This document shows positions 44,758-53,755 of a stretch of DNA of 64,000 nucleotides, piece by piece (position 1 is the first letter of the stretch; the number at the start of each line of letters is the position of its first letter). The notes beneath the pieces were generated by a model. It ran no database searches. It saw nothing but the letters and a program-made list of their open reading frames with translations, and was not told the origin of the DNA. The position numbers were made by a program, and so were the translations under genes. The stretch comes from Arthrobacter sp. StoSoilA2 (GTDB lineage: Bacteria > Actinomycetota > Actinomycetes > Actinomycetales > Micrococcaceae), in NCBI RefSeq assembly GCF_019977195.1, contig NZ_AP024643.1, positions 3,968,001-4,032,000 on the forward strand, given 5' to 3'.

Positions 44758-46815
44758 ATGTCCCAGGACACCACCGGATCCACGACCACCGCTGCAGCGT
44801 CGACGCCGCAGAACGGTCGGGCACCGCACGTCGAGGCTCTCGAGAATTTGCTCCACGAGAACCGTAAATTCCCGCCATCACCTGAGTTTGCCGCGAACGC
44901 CGTGGCTACCGCCGATGAGTACAAAGAGGCCGAAGCGGACCGACCCGCGTTTTGGGCCAAGCAGGCCCGTGAGCTGTTGAGCTGGGACAAAGACTTCGGC
45001 GAGCCTTTGGATTGGTCTGATCCGCCGTTCGCCAAGTGGTTCGTTGGCGGTGAGGTTAACGCTGCCTACAACGCGCTGGACCGCCATGTGGAGAACGGCT
45101 TGGGAGACCGCGTTGCCATCTACTTCGAAGGCGAGCCCGGCGATACCCGCACATACACCTACGCGGAGCTGACCGAAGAGGTCAAGAAGGCAGCGAACGC
45201 GTTCGAATCCCTCGGCGTGGCCAAGGGTGACCGCGTGGCCGTCTATTTGCCGATGATCCCCGAGGCCGTCATCACGCTCCTGGCCTGTGCCCGGATCGGC
45301 GCCGTGCACTCCGTGGTGTTCGGCGGCTTCTCCGCGGATGCGCTCCGGTCCCGGATCGAGGACGCCGAGGCCAAGCTCGTGGTCACCGCGGACGGTACCT
45401 ACCGCCGCGGCAAGCCCAGCCCGCTGAAGCCAGCCGTCGACGAGGCCCTCAGCTCCATGGAAAACACCGGCGGGCACTCTGTGAACAACGTCGTCGTGGT
45501 CAAGCGCAATGGCGAGGACGTCAACTGGGTGGAAGGCCGCGACCTCTGGTGGAGCGACACCGTTGACAAGGCAGCAACCGAGCACACCGCCGTCGGGCAT
45601 GACTCCGAACATCCGCTGTTCATCCTGTACACCTCCGGTACCACCGGCAAGCCCAAGGGCATCCTGCACACCACCGGCGGTTACCTCACGCAGACCTCGT
45701 ACACGCACAAGGCTGTGTTCGATCTCCACCCTGAAACGGATGTGTACTGGTGCACCGCCGACGTCGGATGGGTCACCGGCCACTCGTACGTCGCCTACGC
45801 GCCGCTGATCAACGGCGCCACCCAGGTCATGTATGAAGGCACCCCGGACTCCCCGCACCAGGGCCGCTGGTGGGAAATCGTGGAGAAGTACAAAGTCTCC
45901 ATCCTGTACACCGCCCCTACGGCCATCCGCACGTTCATGAAGTGGGGACGGGAGATCCCGGGCAAGTACGATCTGTCCTCCATCCGCGTCCTGGGCTCCG
46001 TGGGCGAACCCATCAACCCCGAAGCGTGGATGTGGTACCGCGAAGTCATCGGCGGAAACGCCGGCAAGAACGGCGAAAAGAAGGAACACCCCGCCCCGAT
46101 CGTGGACACCTGGTGGCAGACCGAAACCGGCGCGCAGATGATCGCCCCGCTGCCCGGCGTCACCGCCACAAAGCCCGGCTCCGCACAGGTTCCGCTGCCC
46201 GGCATCGCCGTGGACGTGGTGGACGAAACCGGCGAGTCAGTGGCCAACGGCGAAGGCGGCTACCTCGTGGTCCGCGAACCCTGGCCCTCCATGCTTCGCG
46301 GCATCTGGGGCGATCCGGAGCGCTTCAAAGACACCTACTGGTCCCGTTTCGACACCATGTACTTCGCCGGCGATGGTGCCAAGAAGGACGAAGACGGCGA
46401 CGTCTGGCTTCTGGGTCGCGTGGACGATGTCATGAACGTCTCCGGCCACCGCCTCTCAACCACGGAGATCGAATCCGCCCTCGTCTCGCACCCCTCCGTC
46501 GCTGAAGCCGCCGTGGTTGGTGCCGCCGATGAGACCACCGGGCAGGCGATCGTCGCGTTCGTCATCCTCCGCGGTGACGCCGTGAACAACGGTGAAGAGA
46601 CCATCCTGGAACTCCGCAACCACGTGGGCAAGGAAATCGGCCCGATCGCCAAACCCAAGCAGTTGCTGATCGTGCCGGAACTGCCGAAAACCCGCTCGGG
46701 CAAGATTGTCCGCCGCCTCCTGAAGGACATCGCAGAAGGCCGCGACACCGGCGACGCCACCACCCTGGCAGACCCGGGCATCATGACCCAGATCGCGGAA
46801 TCGCTGCGTAAGTAG
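44758..46815 (+). CDS. acsA: Acetyl-CoA synthetase
   Basis: A 685-residue AMP-forming acetate-CoA ligase. It has an N-terminal ACAS_N domain (about 40-95), the AMP-binding core with YTSGTTGKPKGI, WWQTETGAQM and GRVDDVMNVSGHR, and the C-terminal Lys in TRSGKIVRRLLKD, the residue usually acetylated. ATG 44758 has GAGG upstream; an ATG at 44743 is possible. AcuC at 14 kb may reverse its acetylation. Confidence 0.95.
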   Translation: MSQDTTGSTTTAAASTPQNGRAPHVEALENLLHENRKFPPSPEFAANAVATADEYKEAEADRPAFWAKQARELLSWDKDFGEPLDWSDPPFAKWFVGGEVNAAYNALDRHVENGLGDRVAIYFEGEPGDTRTYTYAELTEEVKKAANAFESLGVAKGDRVAVYLPMIPEAVITLLACARIGAVHSVVFGGFSADALRSRIEDAEAKLVVTADGTYRRGKPSPLKPAVDEALSSMENTGGHSVNNVVVVKRNGEDVNWVEGRDLWWSDTVDKAATEHTAVGHDSEHPLFILYTSGTTGKPKGILHTTGGYLTQTSYTHKAVFDLHPETDVYWCTADVGWVTGHSYVAYAPLINGATQVMYEGTPDSPHQGRWWEIVEKYKVSILYTAPTAIRTFMKWGREIPGKYDLSSIRVLGSVGEPINPEAWMWYREVIGGNAGKNGEKKEHPAPIVDTWWQTETGAQMIAPLPGVTATKPGSAQVPLPGIAVDVVDETGESVANGEGGYLVVREPWPSMLRGIWGDPERFKDTYWSRFDTMYFAGDGAKKDEDGDVWLLGRVDDVMNVSGHRLSTTEIESALVSHPSVAEAAVVGAADETTGQAIVAFVILRGDAVNNGEETILELRNHVGKEIGPIAKPKQLLIVPELPKTRSGKIVRRLLKDIAEGRDTGDATTLADPGIMTQIAESLRK

Positions 46816-46836
46816 CGTCACCCGGTCCCACTGGTC

Positions 46837-46874
46837 GACGGCGCCGCTCCCCTCCCAAGGCGAGCGGCGCCGTC
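46837..46874. terminator. 12-bp hairpin after acsA
   Basis: GACGGCGCCGCT (46837-46848) and AGCGGCGCCGTC (46863-46874) form a perfect GC-rich stem with a 14-nt loop, 22 bp after the acsA stop. There is no clear T-run. Confidence 0.65.
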
Positions 46875-46994
46875 GTGCGTTCAAAAGGATCGTGACGGCG
46901 CCGCGACGGCATTTGCCACCCCGCAGCAGCGTCGCGTCCTAGACTGGAGCCAGAATCAGCCTCATGTTTGATGAGGCTCTCCAGAAAGGCCCTG

Positions 46995-47792
46995 ATGCTT
47001 CAGGCAGCACGCCACTCCGCCATCATCGATGCCGTCCAGCGCGAGCGCGTTGTGCGGGTATCGGACCTCGCCCAGCTGTTGGGGGTCTCTCCCATGACGG
47101 TGAGGCGCGATATCGAAGCCCTCGAGGAAACCGGCCGGGTGGAACGCATCCACGGCGGCGCCAAACTTCCCGGCGATGCCAGCACCCACGAGCCCGGCTT
47201 TGAGCTCAAGTCCACACAGCTGACCGCGGAAAAGCATGCCATTGCGGTCGAGGCTGCCTCGCTGGTCCACGAAGGCATGGCGATCGGGCTCAGCGCAGGA
47301 ACCACCACATGGGCGTTGGCGCAGGAGCTCGTCCATGGTCCCCGGATCACAGTTGTCACCAACTCCGTGCGGATTGCCGATCTCTTCCATCATGGGTCTT
47401 CATCAGGGCCGGCCAGGTTCGGCTCCACCGTCATCCTGATTGGCGGCGAGCGCACGCCGTCGGACGCGTTGGTGGGGCCGATTGCGACGTCCTCGCTCAA
47501 GCAGCTTCATCTGGATGTCCTGTTCCTTGGTGTCCATGGCATGGACGCACAAGCCGGTTTCACCACCCCCAACCTGCTCGAGGCCGAAACGGACCGGGCG
47601 TTCATGGCATCGGCCCGCAGCACTGTGGTCCTGGCCGACTACAGCAAGTGGGGCGTAGTGGGCATAGCCTCCATAGCCCAGTTGGAAGAAGCCGACGAGC
47701 TCATCACCGATTCGAACCTGGGTGAGGATGCCCGCCGCGTACTCGCCGAGAATGTTGCAAAGCTGAGAATCGCGGACGTCCAGGCCAAGTAG
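46995..47792 (+). CDS. DeoR/GlpR-family transcriptional regulator
   Basis: A 265-residue regulator from ATG 46995 with AAAGG six bases upstream. DeoR winged helix at about 3-55 (DLAQLLGVSPMTVRRDIEAL) with the EETGRVERIHGGA signature, then a sugar-phosphate-isomerase-like effector domain (GLSAGTTTWALAQEL, GVHGMD). The controlled sugar operon is not adjacent; the effector is likely a phosphosugar. Confidence 0.9.
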   Translation: MLQAARHSAIIDAVQRERVVRVSDLAQLLGVSPMTVRRDIEALEETGRVERIHGGAKLPGDASTHEPGFELKSTQLTAEKHAIAVEAASLVHEGMAIGLSAGTTTWALAQELVHGPRITVVTNSVRIADLFHHGSSSGPARFGSTVILIGGERTPSDALVGPIATSSLKQLHLDVLFLGVHGMDAQAGFTTPNLLEAETDRAFMASARSTVVLADYSKWGVVGIASIAQLEEADELITDSNLGEDARRVLAENVAKLRIADVQAK

Positions 47793-47879
47793 GCTCTCAT
47801 ACCGCGGGTGGAGGCCTGCCCGGGGAGTTCAACCAGTGGGCTGACGCCGAGGGATTGGGCCTTTGGGGATGCTGGATTC

Positions 47880-48629
47880 ATGAACGCCATCCTCCACGCT
47901 CAGCAACTCACCAAGCACTACCCCGGCAACATCGCGCTCGACCACGTGGACTTCGCCGCAATCGCGGGTGAATCCATTGCAATCATTGGGCCGTCGGGTT
48001 CCGGTAAGACCACCCTTCTGCACTGCCTGGCCGGGATTTTGAAGCCCGACGCCGGTACGGTCACCTTGAGCTCGGCGGCCGGACCGATCCGGTTGAATTC
48101 CCTCGGAGATGGGGCGCTTTCGCGTCTCCGCCGGGAGGAATTCGGTTTCGTCTTCCAGCAGGGCATGCTGCTCCAGGAACTGACCGCCCTTGAGAACGTG
48201 GCTTTGGCGCTGATGCTGAACGGCACCGATCGGACTACCTCCGAGGCCCGTGCGGCGGAGTGGCTGGCGGCCCTTGGCCTGGGCGGCATGGAACAGCGCA
48301 GGCTCGGTGAATTGTCCGGCGGGCAGGTCCAGCGGGTGGCCATCGCCCGGGCCCAGGTCACAGGGGCACGCATCGTCTTCGCCGACGAACCCACAGGTGC
48401 CCTGGACTCCGCTACCTCAAGTGAAGTTCTGGACGTGTTGCTTCAATCCGTCGCATCCAATGCCCGAACACTGCTGGTGGTCACGCACGATCCCAACGTG
48501 GCAGCACGCTGCCAGCGCGTCGTTGAGCTGCGTGACGGCCGAATCGTAGCGGACACTGGCTGTGCTGTTGCCGCTCCCAGCCAGCCGGTTCCTGCCGCTA
48601 CTGACTTCAAGGGTGCGTTCAATGTCTAG
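47880..48629 (+). CDS. ABC transporter ATP-binding protein, MacB/LolD type
   Basis: A 249-residue ATPase from ATG 47880. Walker A IIGPSGSGKTTLL near residue 38, signature ELSGGQVQRVAIARA, Walker B IVFADEPTGALDS and the H-loop VVTHDP. The 3' end overlaps the permease start by 8 bp. This pair type exports peptides, drugs or lipids, or senses envelope-targeting peptides. Confidence 0.92.
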   Translation: MNAILHAQQLTKHYPGNIALDHVDFAAIAGESIAIIGPSGSGKTTLLHCLAGILKPDAGTVTLSSAAGPIRLNSLGDGALSRLRREEFGFVFQQGMLLQELTALENVALALMLNGTDRTTSEARAAEWLAALGLGGMEQRRLGELSGGQVQRVAIARAQVTGARIVFADEPTGALDSATSSEVLDVLLQSVASNARTLLVVTHDPNVAARCQRVVELRDGRIVADTGCAVAAPSQPVPAATDFKGAFNV

Positions 48630-50001
48630 CCTTGCCCTTGCCCTTCGCCTCGCCCCGTACCTTTCCCGGGGCAGCAGCCTTCGTCAAACCGGGCTGCACC
48701 AAACCAAACTGCGCGACGCCGGGTTGCCTGTTCTCGCGTTCGGCACCGTCACGGCACTTCTCTTAACGGTGGCCGGCGGTTCCCAAGTTTTTTGGTCCTG
48801 GTCTGATGACATCGCGGGCACCTACCAGGCGCTGGCCGTCGTCGCCATGGTTTTGCTCGTTATTCCGCTGCTGACGCTCGGTGCCTCTGCAGCGCGACTC
48901 GCCGCCCGTCGTCGTGATGACCGCTTGGCCTCCCTTCGCCTCTTGGGCGCCAGCAGTGCCACGGTCATGTGGATGACGATCATGGAGTCAACAATCCTGG
49001 CGGCAATCGGGGCCGTGGCGGGCGCGGGACTGTACGCCTGCGCGGCGCCGTTCCTCGGGCTGATCCAGTTCCGTGGACAGGCGATCGGCAGCCATGCCTG
49101 GTTGTCCGTGCCGTCCATCCTGGCCTGTATCCTGGCGGTTTGCCTGCTTGCCGGAGCGAGCGCTGCGCTTGGCCTGCGGAAGGTGGTACTGACGCCACTG
49201 GGCGTGCGGACCAGGCAAACGGCCGACGGCGCCCACTGGGTCCGCGGTGTCATTGCGGCTGTGGTGGTGGTCTTCGGAGTGGTGGCTATGGGCATGCTCA
49301 GCAGCTTGGGCGCGTTTCTGGTGATTATCGCCGTCATGGGCGGCTGCTTCGGACTGGCGCTGCTTGCACTGAATCTGATGGGGCCGTGGGTGTTACGGCT
49401 GCAGGCGTCATCGCTGCTCAAGAGGGCAAGGCGTCCCGAACAACTGCTCGCTGCCCGGACAGTCCTGGAAAGTCCCAAGGAATCGTGGCGACAAGTTGGG
49501 GGCGTCGCGATGACCAGTTTTGTGGGAGTGTTCGTGGGCGTCGGCATGGCGGTCGCGGACACGATGGGCGGCAGCACGTCGGATGAGACCACGCTGCTGG
49601 TGCGTGATATCAACACCGGCGTGATGATCACCCTGCTGGGCTCATTCCTGATGGTGGCCTGTTCCTCGGGCGTGAACCAGGCCGCTGCCGTGCTCGACCG
49701 CGCCTCCACCCTCGTCGCCCTGGACCGGGTTGGGATGCCGCAGAAACTAATGGTGGCTGCACGCGTCAGGGCAGTGATGTCGCCGTTGCTCCTGGTGGCG
49801 GGCATCTCTGCGGCCGCAGCAGCGGCATTGGTTCTCCCACTGGCGGGTCCTGCCTTGTTGACCCGGCCTGTGGTGTTCCTGACCGTCGGTGGAGTTTTTG
49901 CGGCCGGTTTCCTGTTGGTCCGGCTCGCCCTGGCCGCGGGCACGGCGCAGATCAGCCAAGTACTCGCCCGGCCCGAACGCTACGCCAACATGGACTCGTA
50001 A
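48622..50001 (+). CDS. FtsX-like ABC permease
   Basis: A 459-residue membrane protein from ATG 48622. About ten transmembrane helices arranged as two FtsX domains (ARLAARRRDDRLASLRLLG is the cytoplasmic coupling region), with no large MacB periplasmic domain. It works with the ATPase whose gene overlaps it. Ligand unknown. Confidence 0.85.
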   Translation: MSSLALALRLAPYLSRGSSLRQTGLHQTKLRDAGLPVLAFGTVTALLLTVAGGSQVFWSWSDDIAGTYQALAVVAMVLLVIPLLTLGASAARLAARRRDDRLASLRLLGASSATVMWMTIMESTILAAIGAVAGAGLYACAAPFLGLIQFRGQAIGSHAWLSVPSILACILAVCLLAGASAALGLRKVVLTPLGVRTRQTADGAHWVRGVIAAVVVVFGVVAMGMLSSLGAFLVIIAVMGGCFGLALLALNLMGPWVLRLQASSLLKRARRPEQLLAARTVLESPKESWRQVGGVAMTSFVGVFVGVGMAVADTMGGSTSDETTLLVRDINTGVMITLLGSFLMVACSSGVNQAAAVLDRASTLVALDRVGMPQKLMVAARVRAVMSPLLLVAGISAAAAAALVLPLAGPALLTRPVVFLTVGGVFAAGFLLVRLALAAGTAQISQVLARPERYANMDS

Positions 50002-50005
50002 CCCC

Positions 50006-50152
50006 CGGATGTTCTCTCACATCGGGACGCTTTTTGACGGATGTTCTCTCACATCGGGACGCTTTTTGACCGACGCTCTCTCACATCGGGACGCTTTTTG
50101 ACCGACGCTCTCTCACATCGGGACGCTTTTTGACGGATGTTCTCTCACATCG
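50006..50152 (+). repeat. 32-bp tandem repeat array, five units (CTCTCACATC orientation)
   Basis: Units of the form CGGATGTTCTCTCACATCGG followed by GACGCTTTTTGA start at 50006, 50038, 50070, 50102 and 50134; the last is partial. Units 3 and 4 carry CGACGCTCTCTC in place of GGATGTTCTCTC. The array begins 5 bp after the stop of the FtsX gene. GATGT/ACATC within a unit can form a small hairpin. Confidence 0.95.
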
Positions 50153-50340
50153 ACCGGCAGGAAGTGAGAGAACATCCGCCCTCCAGGCGGCAGGATGTGA
50201 GAGAACATCCGCCCTCCAGACGGCAGGAAGTGAGAGAACATCCGCCCTCCAGACAGCAGGAAGTGAGAGAACATCCGCCCTCCAGACGGCAGGAAGTGAG
50301 AGAACATCCGCACCAACACGGCAGGATGTGAGAGAACGTT
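50153..50340 (-). repeat. 33-bp tandem repeat array, six units (GTGAGAGAACATCC orientation)
   Basis: GTGAGAGAACATCC recurs at 50164, 50197, 50230, 50263, 50296 and 50328 (last with ACGTT), separated by near-identical GCCCTCCAGACGGCAGG spacers. The core is the reverse complement of the upstream array's core, so the two arrays meet head to head. The array ends 6 bp before the stop of lacI on the minus strand. Confidence 0.95.
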
Positions 50341-50346
50341 GGAAGC

Positions 50347-51366
50347 TTACTTGCAGCCGCAGGACTGGCGCACGATCAATTCGGTGGGCAGGATGCTGTG
50401 CTGCAGTGCCTCTCCCCGGCCCTCCCCAACGAGCGCCTGAACAGCGGCTTCAGCCATGGCTTCAACGGGCTGCGCCACAGTGGTCAACGCCGGCCAACTG
50501 TATTCGGAATCAAGGGAACCGTCGAAGGACACCAAGGCAATGTCATCAGGCACCCGAACGCCCGCCTCATGGAGGGCGCGGAGGATTCCGATGGCTTGCA
50601 TGTCGTTGCTGGCGAAAATTGCCGTGGGTCGGTTGGCCATGGCGAGGAAGCGCTTGCCTACTTCGTAGCCTCCCGGCCTGCTGAACTCGCCATGAAGCAT
50701 GGGGCCATCCGGCAGTCCAGCGTCGCGCAAAGTTCGTAGCCAGCCCACTTCACGCCCGTCGAGCTGGTTACCTGTGTTGGTTCCTATGGCCAGGCCAATG
50801 TTTGTGTGGCCGTGGCCTATGAGGTGCTCGACGGCGGCCCGGGCGCCTGCTTCGAGGTCCACACCTACACTGGTGAACCCTGGCGGCGAACCGGCATTGT
50901 TCAGCAACACCGACGGGATTTCCGAGGCTTCAAGGTCGGTCAGGTCGGGATCGAACACACAGCTGGCCAGGAACACTCCGTCCACTTGCCGTGCGGCAAG
51001 GTTGCGGATGTTTTGGCGCTCTTTGGCCAGGCTGCCGCCGGAGTTGGTGAGGACCATGCCGTAGCCAAGTTCTGCCGCAGCATCTTCAACAGCGTGGGCG
51101 AGCTGCGAGAAAAAGGGGTTGGTGTTGTCGGGAACAATCACGCCCACGGTTTCGCTTGAGCCGAGCTTCAGAGCCCGCGCTGCAGCGTTGGGACGGTAGC
51201 CGAGGATACGGATGGCATCGCGCACTTTGGCTTCCGTCGCCGGGGCCACGTTCTTGGGCCCGCCGTTTACAACATAGCTCACGACGGCGGTACTCACCCC
51301 GGCGTACCGGGCCACGTCCTTGCGTGTAACCGGTCCGCGCGGGGTTTGTACTGCCGAAGTTGTCAT
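50347..51366 (-). CDS. LacI-family transcriptional regulator of the alpha-galactoside locus
   Basis: A 339-residue regulator. HTH at about 14-35 (VTRKDVARYAGVSTAVVSYVVNG) and a sugar-binding domain with FASNDMQAIGILRAL and SFDGS. It ends in Cys-Gly-Cys-Lys. It lies beside the Gfo/Idh/MocA gene and 1.4 kb from the transporter promoter, where two ATCTACTCG-type sites probably bind it. Confidence 0.88.
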   Translation of the reverse strand: MTTSAVQTPRGPVTRKDVARYAGVSTAVVSYVVNGGPKNVAPATEAKVRDAIRILGYRPNAAARALKLGSSETVGVIVPDNTNPFFSQLAHAVEDAAAELGYGMVLTNSGGSLAKERQNIRNLAARQVDGVFLASCVFDPDLTDLEASEIPSVLLNNAGSPPGFTSVGVDLEAGARAAVEHLIGHGHTNIGLAIGTNTGNQLDGREVGWLRTLRDAGLPDGPMLHGEFSRPGGYEVGKRFLAMANRPTAIFASNDMQAIGILRALHEAGVRVPDDIALVSFDGSLDSEYSWPALTTVAQPVEAMAEAAVQALVGEGRGEALQHSILPTELIVRQSCGCK

Positions 51367-51380
51367 GAGGTAAATGCTAG

Positions 51381-52580
51381 CTACAAGGAGGGAGCGTCGC
51401 CGAAGTCGCGGATAGGAAGGCGTTCGCCACCGCGGAGGGCGGATTCGTGGGCGACGATGCCGGGCAAGGTGAACCGGGCCGCAACCCAGGCGTTCACGGG
51501 CGGCAAGGTCCGGTTGTTGACCGCAGTGACAAAATCGTCCACCAGGAATTGGTGGCTGCCTTCGTGTCCGTTGGGCGCTCCGAGGAATTCTTCCGGAAGC
51601 CGTGATTGGTCGTGCACGGGTGCCAGGCCTGAGATGAAGGCATCCCGCAGTTCGGGTGCGACGTCAGCCAGGGACGGGTCATCCGCGGACATGGTCGGTT
51701 TCGTCTCCACCTGCTCAGACACGTCTTGCACAGAAGATTTGTCCTGCCACACCGTGGTGGTTGCGAGCTGCTCGAAACTGGCTTCCGTGCCAAAAAAGCG
51801 GAAACGGGATTCGCGTAGATGCGAGGGATAGCCGACCCTTCGCATCTCGTTGGTGCGCATCGCACCGCCGTCGTTCATTTCGAACAAGGCCGTAGCATTC
51901 GAGAAGTCGTTGGCGAACATGCTGATGTCCTTATCAAAGACGCCATCGCCGCGATCGTCCTTGACCCCAATACAACTGACGCTGACGGCGTGGGCTGGCA
52001 CTGCGCCGAGGACGCCGCCGATGGCGTGGGTCGGGTACAGCATGGGCGGGTAGCTCGCCGTTTCCTTCCACCGTTCGCCACCGCTGTACTGGTAGGCCTC
52101 GTAGAAACCCAGGTCCATGTCGTGGACGTAGTCGCCTTCGGTGTAGAAGATCCGGCCAAACTTCCCTGCGGCATGCTGTTGGCGGGCGAAGACTGTTGCA
52201 GGGTTGTAGTAGCTGGTCTCCCCCATGGCGTAAACAAGCTTGGTGTCGCGCACGGCTTGGATGATCCGTTCGATTTCGGCTTCGGAGATCGCCATCGGCA
52301 CGGCGGAGTACACGTGCTTGCCGGCGCGCAGCGCCCGCTCGACGAGGGGTCCGTGAGTCCACCGTTGCGTGAAGATGGCGACAGCATCGACGTCGGACTC
52401 CAGGAGTTCTTCAAAACTTCCCAACACGCCATCAAGGCCCCAGCGTTCCTGAGCCGCCGTAGCTCGCTCCGGTAGTTCATCCACCACGTAGACGGCACTG
52501 ACGCCGGGGTGGAGCTTGAAGAGGTGCGCGAACTGGCTGCCGAATTGCCCGACACCTAGAACACCGATCGAAAACGTCAT
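51381..52580 (-). CDS. Gfo/Idh/MocA-family oxidoreductase
   Basis: A 399-residue protein from ATG 52580 (MTFSIGVLGVGQFG) with GGGAAGG upstream. The Rossmann GVGQFGSQFA is at residues 8-17; the family's EKP motif is replaced by SAVPMAI, so the usual catalytic Lys is absent from this position. The substrate region has YPPMLYPTHAIGG. Its stop is 14 bp from the lacI start, so they are co-transcribed. Likely oxidises galactose or a galactoside, but the missing EKP makes activity uncertain. Confidence 0.82.
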   Translation of the reverse strand: MTFSIGVLGVGQFGSQFAHLFKLHPGVSAVYVVDELPERATAAQERWGLDGVLGSFEELLESDVDAVAIFTQRWTHGPLVERALRAGKHVYSAVPMAISEAEIERIIQAVRDTKLVYAMGETSYYNPATVFARQQHAAGKFGRIFYTEGDYVHDMDLGFYEAYQYSGGERWKETASYPPMLYPTHAIGGVLGAVPAHAVSVSCIGVKDDRGDGVFDKDISMFANDFSNATALFEMNDGGAMRTNEMRRVGYPSHLRESRFRFFGTEASFEQLATTTVWQDKSSVQDVSEQVETKPTMSADDPSLADVAPELRDAFISGLAPVHDQSRLPEEFLGAPNGHEGSHQFLVDDFVTAVNNRTLPPVNAWVAARFTLPGIVAHESALRGGERLPIRDFGDAPSL

Positions 52581-52656
52581 CGTTTGCCTTCCCTGAAGCT
52601 GACTCGGCAGCAGTTTGTTGTGACCTTTAGTGGGTTCGCTTGAGTCTTCCATTGCG

Positions 52657-52739
52657 ATCTACTCGAGTCAACAGATTGGACATAAACGAACAAAAAATCC
52701 CAAAAAGGGTTGCACAAGCTAAATCTACTCGTGTAGATT
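52657..52739. promoter_or_regulatory. Promoter and LacI-type operators of the alpha-galactoside ABC operon
   Basis: AATCTAC-TCGT-GTAGATT at 52722-52739 is an 18-bp palindrome and overlaps a plausible promoter (TTGCAC 52710-52715, 18-bp spacer, TAGATT 52734-52739). A second site ATCTACTCGAGT at 52657-52668 shares the half-site and lies 66 bp, about six helical turns, away. Confidence 0.65.
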
Positions 52740-52783
52740 CTATCCCAGTTGTTATTCACATCACAGCTAGGAAAGGGTCGACG

Positions 52784-53746
52784 ATGACCACGCTAACCAA
52801 GCAACCCGATCCGGGGCTCTCCGTCCCCAGCGGGCCCCGAAAGTCACGGAAACGGGGAAAACCGTCCGACGGCTTCCGCGGCATCGGGGACCTGAAGGTC
52901 GCTCTCTTCTTCATCGCTCCCGCGATGGTCGGATTGATCCTCTTCTACCTCGTGCCGACCATCCGGGGCATCTACCTGAGCTTCACCGAGTACAGCATCC
53001 TGGGTGACCCGGAATGGATTGGTGCCAGGAATTACGAACGCATAGCCAAGGATCCGCTGTTCTGGAACGCCCTGGGCGTCACCTCTGAATACGTCGTGAT
53101 CAACATTGTCCTTCAGACGGCGTTGGCCCTGGGCCTGGCAATCCTGATGCACCGGGTGGCAAAGTCCACACTTATCCGCGGTGCACTCCTGATGCCCTAT
53201 CTGATGGCCAACGTCATCGCGGCCCTGCTGTGGTTCTGGATGCTTGACTACCAGATCGGAATCATCAATCAGGTCATCGAATGGACCGGGCTGCCTCGGG
53301 TGGCCTTCTTCGGCAGCGAGCAATGGGCCATCCCCACCCAGGCACTCATCAATACCTGGCGGCACATGGGCTACACAGCACTACTGATCTTCGCCGGCCT
53401 GCAGGCCATCCCCAACAGCGTCTACGAGGCTGCAAGCATCGACGGTTCCAAGGCCGTGAGCACTTTCTGGCGGATCACTCTGCCGCTGCTGCGCCCGGTC
53501 TTGGTGCTTGTCCTCGTTGTGACCGTGATCGGTTCCTTCCAGGTCTTCGACACCGTTGCCGTCACCACCGCTGGCGGACCTGTCAACGCGACCCGCGTGC
53601 TGCAGTTCTACATCTACCAGCGCGCGTTCAACGAACAGGACTTCGGCTACGGATCCGCCCTGGCCGTCATCCTCTTCCTCATCCTCGCCATCGTTGCCTT
53701 CATCCAAATGAAGTTCCTCCGCGGCAACCAGTCTGACCTGGACTAA
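52784..53746 (+). CDS. Sugar ABC transporter permease (MalF type)
   Basis: A 320-residue permease from ATG 52784 with GGAAAGG upstream. Six to seven transmembrane helices follow a basic cytoplasmic leader (residues 1-40); the EAA loop reads YEAASIDGSKAVSTFWRITLPLL. First gene of the transporter, followed by the MalG-type permease after 9 bp. Confidence 0.92.
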   Translation: MTTLTKQPDPGLSVPSGPRKSRKRGKPSDGFRGIGDLKVALFFIAPAMVGLILFYLVPTIRGIYLSFTEYSILGDPEWIGARNYERIAKDPLFWNALGVTSEYVVINIVLQTALALGLAILMHRVAKSTLIRGALLMPYLMANVIAALLWFWMLDYQIGIINQVIEWTGLPRVAFFGSEQWAIPTQALINTWRHMGYTALLIFAGLQAIPNSVYEAASIDGSKAVSTFWRITLPLLRPVLVLVLVVTVIGSFQVFDTVAVTTAGGPVNATRVLQFYIYQRAFNEQDFGYGSALAVILFLILAIVAFIQMKFLRGNQSDLD

Positions 53747-53755
53747 GGACACGCC

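Noticed and set aside
44878..46089. Minus-strand open frame of 403 codons
   Set aside because: Antisense to acsA with no recognisable domain.
50006..50340. CRISPR array
   Set aside because: Repeat length and spacing are superficially similar, but the spacers are near-identical to each other, the array inverts in the middle, and no cas gene is present.
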